A stretch of 44,526 bases of DNA, from positions 1 through 44,526 of the forward strand of contig CALZZE010000022.1 in assembly GCA_945830575.1 (NCBI GenBank), in the 5' to 3' direction. The notes under the pieces were generated by a model, which was not told the DNA's origin, did not search any database, and saw nothing but the letters and a program-made list of their open reading frames with translations. Source of the DNA: an uncultured Subdoligranulum sp. Lineage in GTDB: Bacteria > Bacillota > Clostridia > Oscillospirales > Ruminococcaceae. This document shows, piece by piece, positions 1 to 8,932 of this stretch. Every line of letters begins with the position of its first letter. The first letter of the stretch is position 1. A program made the position numbers and the translations under genes.

Positions 1-53
1 TTCCTCTATTATACAGGAATCGGGGGCGTTTGAATAGGTTTTTTGACAAGCTG

Positions 54-83
54 AGCCGCCGGATACGAATGTATCTGGCGGCT
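54..83 (-). terminator. hairpin just downstream of the pectinesterase gene
   Basis: AGCCGCC (54-60) and GATAC (62-66) pair with GTATC (71-75) and GGCGGCT (77-83) around a GAAT loop, ten bases after the pectinesterase stop. The position suits a 3'-end stabiliser or terminator of the pectin operon. No U-run follows on the minus strand, so intrinsic termination is uncertain. Confidence 0.35.
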
Positions 84-92
84 GTTGCGCTC

Positions 93-1052
93 TTATAATC
101 CCTCGAATTCGGCCCGGAAAGCCGCCAGCATGGCGCGGGCAGCCTCGGCCTGCACGGCATCGTCTACGGCTCCAAAAGTCCGCTGCGGGGCCGCTCCGGG
201 GCCGTGAGAGCCTGCCTCACCAAAGCGGGCGGTACGCTCGTTGGCGGCATCGTTCCAGTTGTCCCAGCCGGCGGGGGAGATTTCCCCACTCAGGGCACAG
301 TCCAGCCAGAATACGCTGGCATTCGCACGCCATGGCCGCCCCAGATAGACGCTGCCTGCGGGGCAGTCGCCCTGTACCGTGCAGTCTGCAAACAGATACC
401 CGGGCTTGCCGGCGGGCGTGTTGGCGGCGGTAATGTAGCTGACACCGCTGCGATGCCGCACCGGCACAATGCGGCATCCATCAAACACCGCATTGGCGCC
501 GCCAAAAATAAAATCAATGTTGCCTGCAATGGTGCAGTCCTGATAGTATTGCCGGGTGTCCAGGCGAGGCGCATTCTCCCGCGGGCCTCGGAACCCGTTT
601 TTTTCCCGCTCCCGCAGGGGCAGGGGAGCGGTGAACAGCGTGTCCTGATTGCCATACAGGTTCACACCGCGCATACACACCCGCGCTGCATCGGCATAAA
701 CGGCCAATGCCTGTCCCGCGTCCGCGCCGTCCCCGGCGGTGTTGCGCACCGTCAGATTCTGCACCCGCGCCAGCCTGCCCCCCAAAAACAGCGTGGCAGT
801 GCGGAAAGTCCCGGTTTTGGCCTCGCCGGGCCACGGGTCGCGGCCGCCCACGGCGGCGGTGAGGATGGTCTCCTCGCGGCTCTCGCCCTCGATGAGATAC
901 TCCTCCAACTCCAGAAAGGGCCGCTCCTCATAGACGCCCTTGCGCAGATAAAACCGGACAGGCTCCTCCGGGCAGGCGGCGCAGGCGGCCACGGCGGCGG
1001 TCAGCGAAGGGAAATCCCCGCTGCCGTCCTTGGCAATTACCAGTGTTTTCAC
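93..1052 (-). CDS. pectinesterase (carbohydrate esterase family 8)
   Basis: A 319-residue pectin methylesterase that removes methyl esters from homogalacturonan so polygalacturonases can cut it. The CE8 motifs are all visible: GQALAVY near residue 113, GNQDTLF (134-140, first catalytic Asp), NIDFIFG (179-184, second catalytic Asp) and LGRPWR (237-242, substrate Arg). No signal peptide is visible, so it probably acts in the cytoplasm on imported oligosaccharides, or leaves by another route. The start is GTG at 1052 and overlaps the stop of the preceding gene as GTGA, indicating translational coupling. It is the last gene of the leftward pectin operon. Confidence 0.93.
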   Translation of the reverse strand: MKTLVIAKDGSGDFPSLTAAVAACAACPEEPVRFYLRKGVYEERPFLELEEYLIEGESREETILTAAVGGRDPWPGEAKTGTFRTATLFLGGRLARVQNLTVRNTAGDGADAGQALAVYADAARVCMRGVNLYGNQDTLFTAPLPLREREKNGFRGPRENAPRLDTRQYYQDCTIAGNIDFIFGGANAVFDGCRIVPVRHRSGVSYITAANTPAGKPGYLFADCTVQGDCPAGSVYLGRPWRANASVFWLDCALSGEISPAGWDNWNDAANERTARFGEAGSHGPGAAPQRTFGAVDDAVQAEAARAMLAAFRAEFEGL

Positions 1053-1876
1053 GCAAAAAATCCTCTCATAAACGCCTGATCCGACGCCGCACGGGAAGGG
1101 ACCGCTTCCTCACGCAACACCGGCAGCGTCTGGGGCAGCGAGCGCAGCATGGCGAAAGCACCGGCGTAGTCGGTACGGGAATCCTCCAGCGAGGTGGACA
1201 GCAGAGAACCGTCCTCCCGGAAGGACTGCCCCTTGAAATGCAATGCCGCGATGTCCGGCCCCAGCAGGGAGCCGACCTTGTCCCAGATTTCCGCCTGTCG
1301 GTCCACGTTTCCCGCATCTACCAGATTGCTCATGTCAATGATGACTTTCAGGTTCGGGCTTTGCATTGTGTCTAAAATCCGCCGTGCCGCCTCGGGGCTG
1401 TTCATGCTGTGGTAGGTCACCGGCTCGATGGCCACCGTCACGCCCAGCCGCTCCGCCTCGGGCAGGACGGTCTCCAGACTTTTGCAAAGGAGGTACTGCG
1501 CCCGCTCCCGGCTGGTACCGGCGGGTTGTTTGGCCATGCTGGTGGTCTCGGTGCCCATGCATCCGGCGCCCAGCGCCTTGCACACGGCCAGCTGGCTCTT
1601 GAAATCCGCCGCGTTGGCAAGGCGGCTGTCATCGTCAATGGCAAGCTCCACATAGGTGCCCAGCACCGCCACCGACACCTGATGCTTTTGGATGGCGGCC
1701 ACCGTGTCGGCCACCACCGCATCGGTCACGTCGGCGTAGCTTTTGATGCCTGCAATGCTTTTTTTGTAGGCCAGCTGAGTACATTTCCAGCCGTCCGCCG
1801 CCAGTTTGCCGAACATTTCATCGGGAGTGCCCTTGCCGTAATCGTGCATCCGCGCACCCAGAATAAACTGTGCCAT
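1049..1876 (-). CDS. sugar phosphate isomerase/epimerase-like TIM-barrel protein
   Basis: A 275-residue AP-endonuclease-2/xylose-isomerase-like TIM barrel. Candidate metal ligands lie in conserved strand ends: a Glu in VTVAIEP, an Asp in VIIDMSN, a His in ALHFKG and a Glu in LREEAVP. Family members isomerise or epimerise keto-sugars. Its place between GH105 and pectinesterase genes suggests processing of a galacturonate- or rhamnose-derived sugar, but the substrate cannot be read from sequence. It starts two bases before the GH105 stop region and overlaps the pectinesterase start by four bases, so translation is coupled along the operon. Confidence 0.82.
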   Translation of the reverse strand: MAQFILGARMHDYGKGTPDEMFGKLAADGWKCTQLAYKKSIAGIKSYADVTDAVVADTVAAIQKHQVSVAVLGTYVELAIDDDSRLANAADFKSQLAVCKALGAGCMGTETTSMAKQPAGTSRERAQYLLCKSLETVLPEAERLGVTVAIEPVTYHSMNSPEAARRILDTMQSPNLKVIIDMSNLVDAGNVDRQAEIWDKVGSLLGPDIAALHFKGQSFREDGSLLSTSLEDSRTDYAGAFAMLRSLPQTLPVLREEAVPSRAASDQAFMRGFFA

Positions 1877-1877
1877 C

Positions 1878-3035
1878 TCAGCCCTCCGCTTTCTGAGCCG
1901 CGAGAATCTCGGTGTAGGCCAGCAGCAGGGGGCCTACGCCCTTGGCATCATTTTCCACAATGGGCTCGCTGAAATAGTATTCCAGACTGCCGTCCCGGCG
2001 GGTCGCACCGCCGAGTCCCGCCACCAGACAGATGCCGGACAGCTGCAAAGCGCCGTCCGCACCCACGCCCAGATGCCGCTCGCAGGTGCCGTAGAACGCC
2101 TTTTCGCCATAGGCGGCGTAGCGCTTGGGCAGGTATCCCAGCCGCACGCCTTTGAGCACCGCGTAGGCGAACAGGGCGGAACCGGAGGTCTCCAGATAGT
2201 TGCCGGGCACACCTGCCTTGTCGATGACCTGCCAGAACATGCCGCTTTCCTCGTCCTGGAACCGGATCATGGCATCCACGGCGTCCTTGAGCATCTTCTG
2301 GATGGCGCGGTACTCAAAATACAGCTGCTCATCCATGCGCTCCAGCACGTCCACCATGGCCACAAGGAACCAGCCCATGGCCCGCAGCCAGAAGTTGGCG
2401 CTGCATCCGGTGGCGGGGTCGGCCCAGTACATCTCCCGGCTCTCATCGTAGCCGTGATAATACAGCCCGGTGGCAGGGTCCTTCATGTACTTCTGGATGT
2501 TCATGAACTGCTTGTAACTGTCGATGCAGCCCTTCATGCCGTTGTAGCGGGTCTCGTATTCCATGTAGAAGGGCTGTGCCATGTAGGTTCCATCCAGCCA
2601 GACTTGCCACGGATAGATTTTTTTGTGCCAGAAATTGCCCTCCTTGGTGCGGGGATGGGTCTCCAGCTGGCCGCGGACGGTCTCGATGGCGTCCCGGTAC
2701 CGCTGTTCGCCGGTGAGGTCATACAGAATGAACAGGTTTTTGCCCTGATTCACGTTGTCCAGATTGTACTCGGCGGGGTCGTAGGTTTCGATAACGCCGC
2801 CGTCCTTCACAAAGTAGTCCAGAAACTCCCGGGAGAAGGTCAGGTATTTCTCGTCCCCGGTGGTCTGGTACAGGCTCAGGCAGGCGGTGATCATGCAGCC
2901 GTCAATGTAGTTCCATTTGTTGGGCTTGCCGCTGCGCACTTTCTCGATGTTCCAGAGCGGCGCCTCGGCGGTGCTGCCTTTAATAAGGTAGTCCACATAG
3001 CTGCCCAGCGTGGAGAGAATCTCGTCATGGGTCAT
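1878..3035 (-). CDS. glycoside hydrolase family 105 unsaturated (rhamno)galacturonyl hydrolase
   Basis: A 385-residue protein of the YteR/YesR type, which hydrolyses the unsaturated galacturonyl end left by pectate or rhamnogalacturonan lyases, releasing 4-deoxy-5-keto-uronate. The (alpha/alpha)6 barrel signatures are clear: WLDGTYMAQPF near residue 147 holds the expected catalytic Asp, then YYHGYDES, and FWLRAMGWF near 215. No signal peptide, consistent with cytoplasmic action on imported oligomers. AGGAGG lies upstream of the ATG at 3035. Three bases separate it from the GH28 stop, so the two are co-transcribed. Confidence 0.92.
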   Translation of the reverse strand: MTHDEILSTLGSYVDYLIKGSTAEAPLWNIEKVRSGKPNKWNYIDGCMITACLSLYQTTGDEKYLTFSREFLDYFVKDGGVIETYDPAEYNLDNVNQGKNLFILYDLTGEQRYRDAIETVRGQLETHPRTKEGNFWHKKIYPWQVWLDGTYMAQPFYMEYETRYNGMKGCIDSYKQFMNIQKYMKDPATGLYYHGYDESREMYWADPATGCSANFWLRAMGWFLVAMVDVLERMDEQLYFEYRAIQKMLKDAVDAMIRFQDEESGMFWQVIDKAGVPGNYLETSGSALFAYAVLKGVRLGYLPKRYAAYGEKAFYGTCERHLGVGADGALQLSGICLVAGLGGATRRDGSLEYYFSEPIVENDAKGVGPLLLAYTEILAAQKAEG

Positions 3036-3038
3036 GGT

Positions 3039-4592
3039 TCAGTCCTCCTCAAAATCCGTCACGTTGATAAATTGCAGGCGTTCGCCCTCATAGCCGGTGA
3101 TCTTGACATCGTGCAGCTCGATGCGGCGCACGTTCTCCGCCCAGATGCCCCGCTTGCAGCTCTGCTCGGCACCGCGCATCATGGCGGCCTCGCCGGGTTT
3201 GGCGTCCGGGTCAAAGGCAATCTGCACATCCCGCATGCAGATGCGGCCGATGGGCTGCTCCGGCAGGCCGCTGAACCAGCAGCCCGCATACTGGGCGTTG
3301 GCGGCAGTGATGTGCTCCATCTCCAGACTGCCCAGCGTGGGGGTCATGTCGTCCACCGGCAGCGGGTCGTGGGTCTGCACGTAGTCGCTCTTGCCGTCCG
3401 GGTCGCAGAAATAGAACATATTGATGACGAAGGGGGTCAGTACGCCGTCCATCGTCACATTGCGGAACACCAGCCCGTCAATGATGGCGTTTTTGCCGCG
3501 CCCGCGGCGGGTCTTGACCCGCAGGCCGCGGTCGGTGTGGTCCATCAGGCATTGGGTCACCGTCACGTTACGCACGCCGCCGCTCATTTCGCTGCCGATG
3601 ACCAGACCGCCGTGGCCGCGGCTCAGGCAGCAGTTGCGGATGACCACATTCTCGCAGGGGGTGTGCATAAAGGTGCCCAAAAACAGCTTGCCGGATTTCA
3701 GCGCGATGCAGTCATCGCCCACATGAATGTGGTCGCCGATGATGTTCACGTTCTTGCAGCTCTCCGGGTCGATGCCGTCGGTGTTGGGGCTGTGGGAATC
3801 GTTGCGGATGCGAATGTTTAGGATATCCACGTTTTCCGAGTAGGTGGGGTGGATCGTCCAGGAATAGCTGTTGCACACCGAAACGCCGTGGAGCACCACA
3901 TTTTTGGCGTTGGCGGTGAAGAACAGCCGGGGCCGCCAGGCAATGTTTTTCTTTTTGGCGTTCACATACCAGTCGCCGTTCTGGGCGTTGGCGTCCACGA
4001 TGCCCTCGCCGGTGATGGTGACGTTCTCGCTGTGAATCACGTTGAGCAGCGCCGCAAAGCTGTCCAGCGGGTTGCCCTCCCAGCCGGCCAGATAGGTCTC
4101 ATGCACCTCGTCATGGCAGGGGAGCACACCGGGCAGGATGGGGTAGCGTTTGCGGTCGGTGCCGCCCAGCAGGGTGCAGCCCTTTTCCAGATACAGCGTG
4201 GTGTTGGACTGTAAAAACAGGCTCTGGGTGCGGTAGGTGCCCGCCGGCACATAAACGGTGCCGCCCGGAGGGCAGGTGGACAGCGCCGCCTGCAGCTGGG
4301 GCGTGTTGTCGGTCTCGCCGTCCGCCACCAGACCATACCGGGAGGCATCCACAAAGGCGGTCTCCTCCGGCGTGGTGAAATCCAGATCGCCCACGTCCTC
4401 TCCGGCGCGCACGGTCAGGCAGTAATGACGGTGCGGTTCCAGTCCGAACAGGGAGAACACGTTGGTATCGCCCTGCCGCAAAGGACGACCATCCAGCTCC
4501 AGCGTGTAGACGGCGGGAGCGCGGTAGCAGCTGTCATTTTGCAGCTCAAACACCGCGCTGCGTGTCATGGCGCGCAACAGCAAAATTTTCAT
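3039..4592 (-). CDS. glycoside hydrolase family 28 polygalacturonase
   Basis: A 517-residue GH28 enzyme that hydrolyses alpha-1,4-galacturonan links. The right-handed beta-helix motifs appear in order: NTDGID (about 269), GDDCIA (about 291), GHGGLVIGSE (about 324) and the RIK-type motif RGLRVKT (about 354). The N-terminal 80 residues form a fibronectin-like fold followed by a DGxTDN segment (here DGETDN), as in intracellular clostridial GH28 enzymes; no secretion signal is seen. ATG 4592 is chosen because GGAGG lies seven bases upstream; the reading frame stays open to 4688 but that extension has no ribosome site and covers the promoter. It is the first gene of the pectin operon. Confidence 0.93.
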   Translation of the reverse strand: MKILLLRAMTRSAVFELQNDSCYRAPAVYTLELDGRPLRQGDTNVFSLFGLEPHRHYCLTVRAGEDVGDLDFTTPEETAFVDASRYGLVADGETDNTPQLQAALSTCPPGGTVYVPAGTYRTQSLFLQSNTTLYLEKGCTLLGGTDRKRYPILPGVLPCHDEVHETYLAGWEGNPLDSFAALLNVIHSENVTITGEGIVDANAQNGDWYVNAKKKNIAWRPRLFFTANAKNVVLHGVSVCNSYSWTIHPTYSENVDILNIRIRNDSHSPNTDGIDPESCKNVNIIGDHIHVGDDCIALKSGKLFLGTFMHTPCENVVIRNCCLSRGHGGLVIGSEMSGGVRNVTVTQCLMDHTDRGLRVKTRRGRGKNAIIDGLVFRNVTMDGVLTPFVINMFYFCDPDGKSDYVQTHDPLPVDDMTPTLGSLEMEHITAANAQYAGCWFSGLPEQPIGRICMRDVQIAFDPDAKPGEAAMMRGAEQSCKRGIWAENVRRIELHDVKITGYEGERLQFINVTDFEED

Positions 4593-4629
4593 ACGAAATT
4601 CCTCCAAAAGTTCAAAAAAGGTTTGATAT

Positions 4630-4657
4630 TTGACAAAAAATGTGCTATTCTTATTTA
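4630..4657 (+). promoter_or_regulatory. putative promoter of the AraC-type regulator in the divergent region
   Basis: TTGACA at 4630-4635 and TATTTA at 4652-4657 are 16 bp apart, just upstream of the AraC gene. The 128-bp AT-rich gap holds the control regions of both the pectin operon and the regulator, so the AraC-family operator is most likely here. No clear leftward -35/-10 pair was identified. Confidence 0.4.
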
Positions 4658-4720
4658 CATGACAAAATATTATCTCTGTGAGGAACAAAGAGAATCATTT
4701 CAGAAAAAGGAGTGGAGTTT

Positions 4721-5584
4721 GTGGTGCGGGAATATACCTATTCATCCCATGTGGATTTTTACATCGAAAAGGTGGACCGTCAGAACGCGTACAATATGGA
4801 TACCTTCCACATTCATCATAAATTTGAGATTTATTATGAGGTGGAGGGGACACGGCGGTATTTTATCGAGGACGCCGCCTACATTGTCAATGCGGGCAAT
4901 GTGGTGCTCATCGGAGAAAACCAGATCCACAAGACCAACGCGGTGGGGGACGGCCCTTCCAGCCGCATCGTGGTGAATTTCAGCCACGAGTATCTGGATG
5001 AGATCAGCAAGGCGTTCCCGGAGCTGGATTTCTGCACCTTCCTCAATGAGGAGGATAACCACCTGCTGTCCGGCCTGAGCGTCAAGCAGCAAAACCACAT
5101 CCAGTCGGTGCTGCAGCAGATCCTTGCCCTGCAGGAGGAGCAGTCCCCTGAGAGAGAGGCCGCCTGCAAGATGCTGCTGGCCACGCTGCTGCTGGACCTG
5201 AAACGGATGTGCGAGGACCAGCGCCGTCTGGGCGGCGAAAACGGCCGCGTCACCAACCGCATCGTGGACCAGATCCAGGCGTATATCTCGGAGCATTACG
5301 CGGAAAAGCTCACCCTCACCGACATCGCCAACCATTTCTATATCAGCCCGTACTATCTCAGCCGGCTGTTCAAGAAATCCATCAATCTGAGCCTCATCGA
5401 GTACATCAACGGCGTGCGCATCAAGGCGGCGCAGAACCTCATCGAAAAGACCAACGACAGCATCTCGGAGGTGGCGGAAAAGACCGGATTTATGACCACC
5501 GCCCATTTCCGTCGCGTGTTCAAGGATGCCACCGGCCTGTCTCCCCAGCAGTACCGCCAGTATTTCAAGCGGGTCAATAAGTGA
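4721..5584 (+). CDS. AraC-family transcriptional regulator of the pectin locus
   Basis: About 287 residues. The N-terminal half is a cupin-like sensor (HIHHKFEIYYEVEG, then IVNAGNVVLIGENQIH) as in sugar-responsive AraC proteins. The C-terminal 100 residues hold two helix-turn-helix motifs, with LTDIANHFYISPYYLSRLFKK followed by ISEVAEKTGFMTTAHFRRVFK and the typical GLSPQQYRQ ending. The start is taken as GTG 4721, eight bases after AAGGAG; an in-frame GTG at 4712 overlaps the ribosome site. Divergent orientation from GH28 makes it the likely activator of the pectin operon and perhaps the adjacent ABC transporter. Confidence 0.9.
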   Translation: MVREYTYSSHVDFYIEKVDRQNAYNMDTFHIHHKFEIYYEVEGTRRYFIEDAAYIVNAGNVVLIGENQIHKTNAVGDGPSSRIVVNFSHEYLDEISKAFPELDFCTFLNEEDNHLLSGLSVKQQNHIQSVLQQILALQEEQSPEREAACKMLLATLLLDLKRMCEDQRRLGGENGRVTNRIVDQIQAYISEHYAEKLTLTDIANHFYISPYYLSRLFKKSINLSLIEYINGVRIKAAQNLIEKTNDSISEVAEKTGFMTTAHFRRVFKDATGLSPQQYRQYFKRVNK

Positions 5585-5625
5585 ATGTATCAAAAAGCTG
5601 TTTCAGCTGTTGTTTTCAAAAGGAA

Positions 5626-5671
5626 AGCTGCCCCGTACCCCGTGATCCGGCGGTACGGGGCAGCTGTTTTT
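5626..5671. terminator. bidirectional terminator between araC-type gene and ABC permease gene
   Basis: AGCTGCCCCGTACC (5626-5639) pairs perfectly with GGTACGGGGCAGCT (5652-5665) as a 14-bp stem. GTTTTT follows on the plus strand and TTTCCTTTT follows on the minus strand. It sits between convergent genes, so it probably ends both transcripts. Confidence 0.88.
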
Positions 5672-5706
5672 GGGAAAGCTACCTTATATAAAATAAGGAA
5701 AAGGCA

Positions 5707-6567
5707 TCAGCCCTTCACAGCACCGGCGGCGATGCCGTCAATGAAGGAATCCTGCGCGCAGAAGAAAACGATCAGCTGCGGGATGATGGAAATCAGGGAC
5801 AGAGCCAGAATGCGGTTCCAGCTGAAGCCGGCGTCTGCGTCCATGGACAGCTTGACGAAGATGGCCATGGGGTACTTGGAGGGGGTCTGCACGTAGAGCA
5901 ACGGGCCCATGAAGTCGTTGCAGCTCCACATGAACTGGAACAGCGCGACAGCCACCAGAGAGGGGCTCAGCATGGGGCAGATGATCTTGTACAGGATCTT
6001 GAACGGGCCGCAGCCGTCGATGGCGGCCGCCTCGTCCAGATCTTTGGGGATGGAACGCATGAACTGCACTAGCTGGTAGACGAAGTAGGTCTCGGTGCCG
6101 AACAGGGTGGGTACCCACAGGGGCAGGTACAGGGGGCTGTTGATCCAGCCGAAGGTGTTGTACATCAGGTACTGGGGAACGTTCAGAACGACCTGGGGCA
6201 GGAACAGGGTGGAGATCATGATGCTGAACATCAGATCACGGCCCTTGAATTTGAACCGGCTGAACCCGTAAGCGGCGACCACCGAGGAGATCACCGTGAA
6301 GATGACCTTGGGGATCACGTAGCTGTAGGTGTTGATAAACGCACGCCAGATGTTGATGTTGCCGCCGTAGTTCTGGGTGACAGCGGCCTTGTAGCCTTCC
6401 AGCGTGGGATGCATGGGGATGAAGCCAATGCCGGAGAACACCTCGGCATTGTTCTTGAAGGTAGCGCCGATCATCCAGATCAGGGGATAGATCATGATGA
6501 TGCCGACGGCGATCAGCACGAAATACTGGAGGAATTTGCCGATCTTGTTGGCAGTTGACATTTTCAT
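5707..6567 (-). CDS. carbohydrate ABC transporter permease, MalG/LacG type
   Basis: A 286-residue inner-membrane permease with six predicted membrane spans, the first at about residues 13-32. The EAA loop that docks the ATPase is visible as DEAAAIDGCGPFKILYKIICPMLSP (read in two parts) near residue 180. It belongs to the CUT1 sugar transporter family. It lies 15 bases after the partner permease with a strong GGAGGAA site. No ATPase gene is present, so the transporter likely uses a shared MsmK-type ATPase encoded elsewhere. Location suggests import of pectin oligogalacturonides. Confidence 0.92.
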   Translation of the reverse strand: MKMSTANKIGKFLQYFVLIAVGIIMIYPLIWMIGATFKNNAEVFSGIGFIPMHPTLEGYKAAVTQNYGGNINIWRAFINTYSYVIPKVIFTVISSVVAAYGFSRFKFKGRDLMFSIMISTLFLPQVVLNVPQYLMYNTFGWINSPLYLPLWVPTLFGTETYFVYQLVQFMRSIPKDLDEAAAIDGCGPFKILYKIICPMLSPSLVAVALFQFMWSCNDFMGPLLYVQTPSKYPMAIFVKLSMDADAGFSWNRILALSLISIIPQLIVFFCAQDSFIDGIAAGAVKG

Positions 6568-6582
6568 AGCTCTTCCTCCTCC

Positions 6583-7497
6583 TTAATCCGAATAGTAGAC
6601 CCAGTGCTTCTGGCTGGTGAAAGCGATGATGGTCAGGATCATCACGATGACGAACATGACCCACGCCAGCGCACACGCCATGCCCATTTCGTTGGACTGG
6701 AAGGCGTAGTTGTAAACCAGCAGAGCGACCAGAGTGGTGGCATTACGGGGACCGCCCTGGGTGATGATGTAGGGGCCGTTGAATTCCTGGAAAGCCTGGG
6801 CAATCTGAGTAACCAGGTTGTAGAAAATAACGGGGGTGATCATCGGGACGGTGATGGAGAAGAACTGCTTGGTCTTGGAGGCGCCGTCGATGGTGGCGGC
6901 CTCATACAGGTCGGCGGGAACGCCCTTCAGAGCGGCCAGGAACAGCACCATGGCGGAGCCGAACTGCCACACACGGAGCAGGCAGATGACGAACAGCGCC
7001 CAGTTGCGGTCAGCCAGCCAGTTGGGGCCCTGAATGCCAAAGAAACCGAGCAGGGTGTTGATGATGCCGGTGTCCTTGAACAGGGCGCGCCACAGAACGG
7101 CGATGGCCACGGAACCGCCCAGAATGGACGGGATGTAGTAGACGGTACGGAACAGGTTGACGAACTTGATCTTGAAGTTGAGGATGTAGGCGATGAACAG
7201 CGCGAAAACCAACTTCAGTGGAACGGTGATGAAGGCGTACTTAAAGGTGATCATCAGTGCGGTGGTGGTTTTCCGATCGGTGAAGATGGAAATATAGTTC
7301 ATAATGCCGTACTGATGGATGCCCTTGAAGAAGTTCATATCCGTGAAGCTGTAGAACAGCGAGCTGGCGAACGGATACGCCTTAAAAACAAGGAAACCGA
7401 TGATCCACGGGATCAGGAAGAACAGACCGGTGTTTTCATCGCACCATCTTTTAAAAGGGGTGCGGGTGACCGGCTGCGATTTGGCAGGAGCACTCAT
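6583..7497 (-). CDS. carbohydrate ABC transporter permease, MalF/UgpA type
   Basis: A 304-residue permease with six membrane segments. The first begins after a charged N-terminus near residue 25 (LFFLIPWIIGFLVF), and the EAA loop reads YEAATIDGASKTKQFFSITVP near residue 200. It pairs with the downstream MalG-type permease. It follows the solute-binding protein gene after a 103-bp gap holding a strong hairpin, which should lower permease expression relative to the binding protein. Confidence 0.92.
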   Translation of the reverse strand: MSAPAKSQPVTRTPFKRWCDENTGLFFLIPWIIGFLVFKAYPFASSLFYSFTDMNFFKGIHQYGIMNYISIFTDRKTTTALMITFKYAFITVPLKLVFALFIAYILNFKIKFVNLFRTVYYIPSILGGSVAIAVLWRALFKDTGIINTLLGFFGIQGPNWLADRNWALFVICLLRVWQFGSAMVLFLAALKGVPADLYEAATIDGASKTKQFFSITVPMITPVIFYNLVTQIAQAFQEFNGPYIITQGGPRNATTLVALLVYNYAFQSNEMGMACALAWVMFVIVMILTIIAFTSQKHWVYYSD

Positions 7498-7529
7498 CCA
7501 ATAACCTCCTTGCGAAATGGTTTCTCAAA

Positions 7530-7564
7530 AAGAAAGAGGGCCGACCCGGCTTGGGCCGGCCCTC
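7530..7564 (-). terminator. intercistronic hairpin/attenuator between binding-protein and permease genes
   Basis: On the minus strand GAGGGCCGGCC pairs with GGTCGGCCCTC around a short loop (7536-7564, one mismatch), followed by TTTCTTTTTG. It follows the binding-protein stop and precedes the permeases. A partial terminator or 3'-stabilising structure here is a usual way to make excess binding protein. Confidence 0.75.
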
Positions 7565-7600
7565 GCTGCTATTTGCAGGGATACGGGGAAGGAGACGGGA

Positions 7601-8932
7601 TCAGGCGGAAGCCAGAACGCCGTTCACGCCATCCAGCAGGATCTCGGCAGCCTCCTCGGCGGTGTAGTCGCCGTAGCTGAAGCCGTCGAACGCGTCGGTG
7701 TAGATGCCGTCAGAGCCCTTCAGCTTGCTGCTCTCGTAGTCGGGATCCAGCTGGAAGTCCACAAAGCCCATGACGATGTCGTTGGCCTGCTTGACCAGCG
7801 GCTTGACCTTGCCGGCAGCCTCAGCGGCAGCCTGGCCGGCGGCGGAAGAAACCATGCCGCACTCGGTGCCCATGATGGAGGCGCCCTTTTCCTCATTCAG
7901 CAGGAAGTTGATGAGCTTGGCAGCGGACTCCTTGTCCTTGCAGGTCTCGGTGATGGCCAGACCCATGGAAACCTTGGCAAAACCGCCGTTGGCCTTGTCG
8001 CCCCACTTGATTTCCTCGCCCACGGTGAAGCCGGAGTTGTCAGCCAGAGCGTCGTTGTACTTGTTGGCGGAAGAATCCCACTCGAAGATGCCGGCGTACT
8101 GGCCGTCGATCCACTGGGTGGACTTGTCGATGGAGTCAAAGCCCGCGCCGTAGTAGTTCTCCATGGTGGGGATGACGTGGTTGTCCTCGAGAGACTTGAT
8201 GAAGTTCATGCCCTCGGTGATTTCCTCAACGGTGTAGTTGCAGGTCTTGTTCTCGACCCACGCCTTGCCGTAGTTGGACTCCAGCCAGAAGGTCATCATG
8301 ATCATGCGGTCGTAGGGACCAACGCACAGGGGGTAGTACTCATCGCCCAGCTTCTCCTGGAAGGCCTTGCCGGCGGCGATCAGATCTTCATAGGAAGCGG
8401 GAGCGGTCTCGATGCCGGCGGCCTTGTAGGTGTTCATGTTCCAGTAGAAGGTACGGCCGGTCATGGCGACGGGGATGGCCTGAAGCTCACCGGCAACGGT
8501 GCAGGCGTCCAGAGCGCTCTGGGGGAACTGGGACAGGTCAATGATATCGGCGAACTCGTTCAGGTCGGCAAAGCTCTGGCCCTCACCGGAATACTGGTAC
8601 AGCCAGTTCCAGTTGACCTGCATCACGTCTTCGCCCTGACCGGCAGCCAGAGCAGTGCTCTTGGCCTCTTCCCAGCCGGACCATGCGCCGTAGCTGGGTT
8701 CCACAGTGACACCGGTCTCCTCAGTGAAAGCCTTGATGGCCTCCTGATAAGCGGCGTGGCGGGAGTCACCGCCCCACCAGCTGATGGTCAGGCTGCCGGA
8801 ACCGCCGGAAGAACCGGTGCTGGCGGCCTCGCTGGCGGCACCGGCCGTGCTGGACGCGGCACCGCCGCCGCAGCCAGCAAGCATGCCAACGCTCATCGCA
8901 GCAGCCAGAGCAAGAGCAATTTGCTTTTTCAT
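7601..8932 (-). CDS. sugar ABC transporter substrate-binding lipoprotein
   Basis: A 443-residue extracellular binding protein. The start is ATG 8932, giving KKQ followed by a hydrophobic stretch and lipobox LAGC (Cys near residue 20); an AGGAGGA site lies upstream. After a Ser/Ala/Gly-rich linker the mature protein begins LTISWWGGDSRH, typical of CUT1 binding proteins. Other family segments include YPLCVGPYDRM and FEWDSSANKYN. With the two following permeases it forms a complete import unit minus ATPase. Neighbouring pectinases suggest galacturonan or rhamnogalacturonan oligomers as ligand. It is clearly paralogous to the lipoprotein at 9430-10674. Confidence 0.92.
   Translation of the reverse strand: MKKQIALALAAAMSVGMLAGCGGGAASSTAGAASEAASTGSSGGSGSLTISWWGGDSRHAAYQEAIKAFTEETGVTVEPSYGAWSGWEEAKSTALAAGQGEDVMQVNWNWLYQYSGEGQSFADLNEFADIIDLSQFPQSALDACTVAGELQAIPVAMTGRTFYWNMNTYKAAGIETAPASYEDLIAAGKAFQEKLGDEYYPLCVGPYDRMIMMTFWLESNYGKAWVENKTCNYTVEEITEGMNFIKSLEDNHVIPTMENYYGAGFDSIDKSTQWIDGQYAGIFEWDSSANKYNDALADNSGFTVGEEIKWGDKANGGFAKVSMGLAITETCKDKESAAKLINFLLNEEKGASIMGTECGMVSSAAGQAAAEAAGKVKPLVKQANDIVMGFVDFQLDPDYESSKLKGSDGIYTDAFDGFSYGDYTAEEAAEILLDGVNGVLASA

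Noticed and set aside
2073-3821. A 580-codon plus-strand frame opposite the GH105 and GH28 genes
   Set aside because: It crosses two well-supported genes on the other strand and has only His/Val/Ala-rich shadow sequence.
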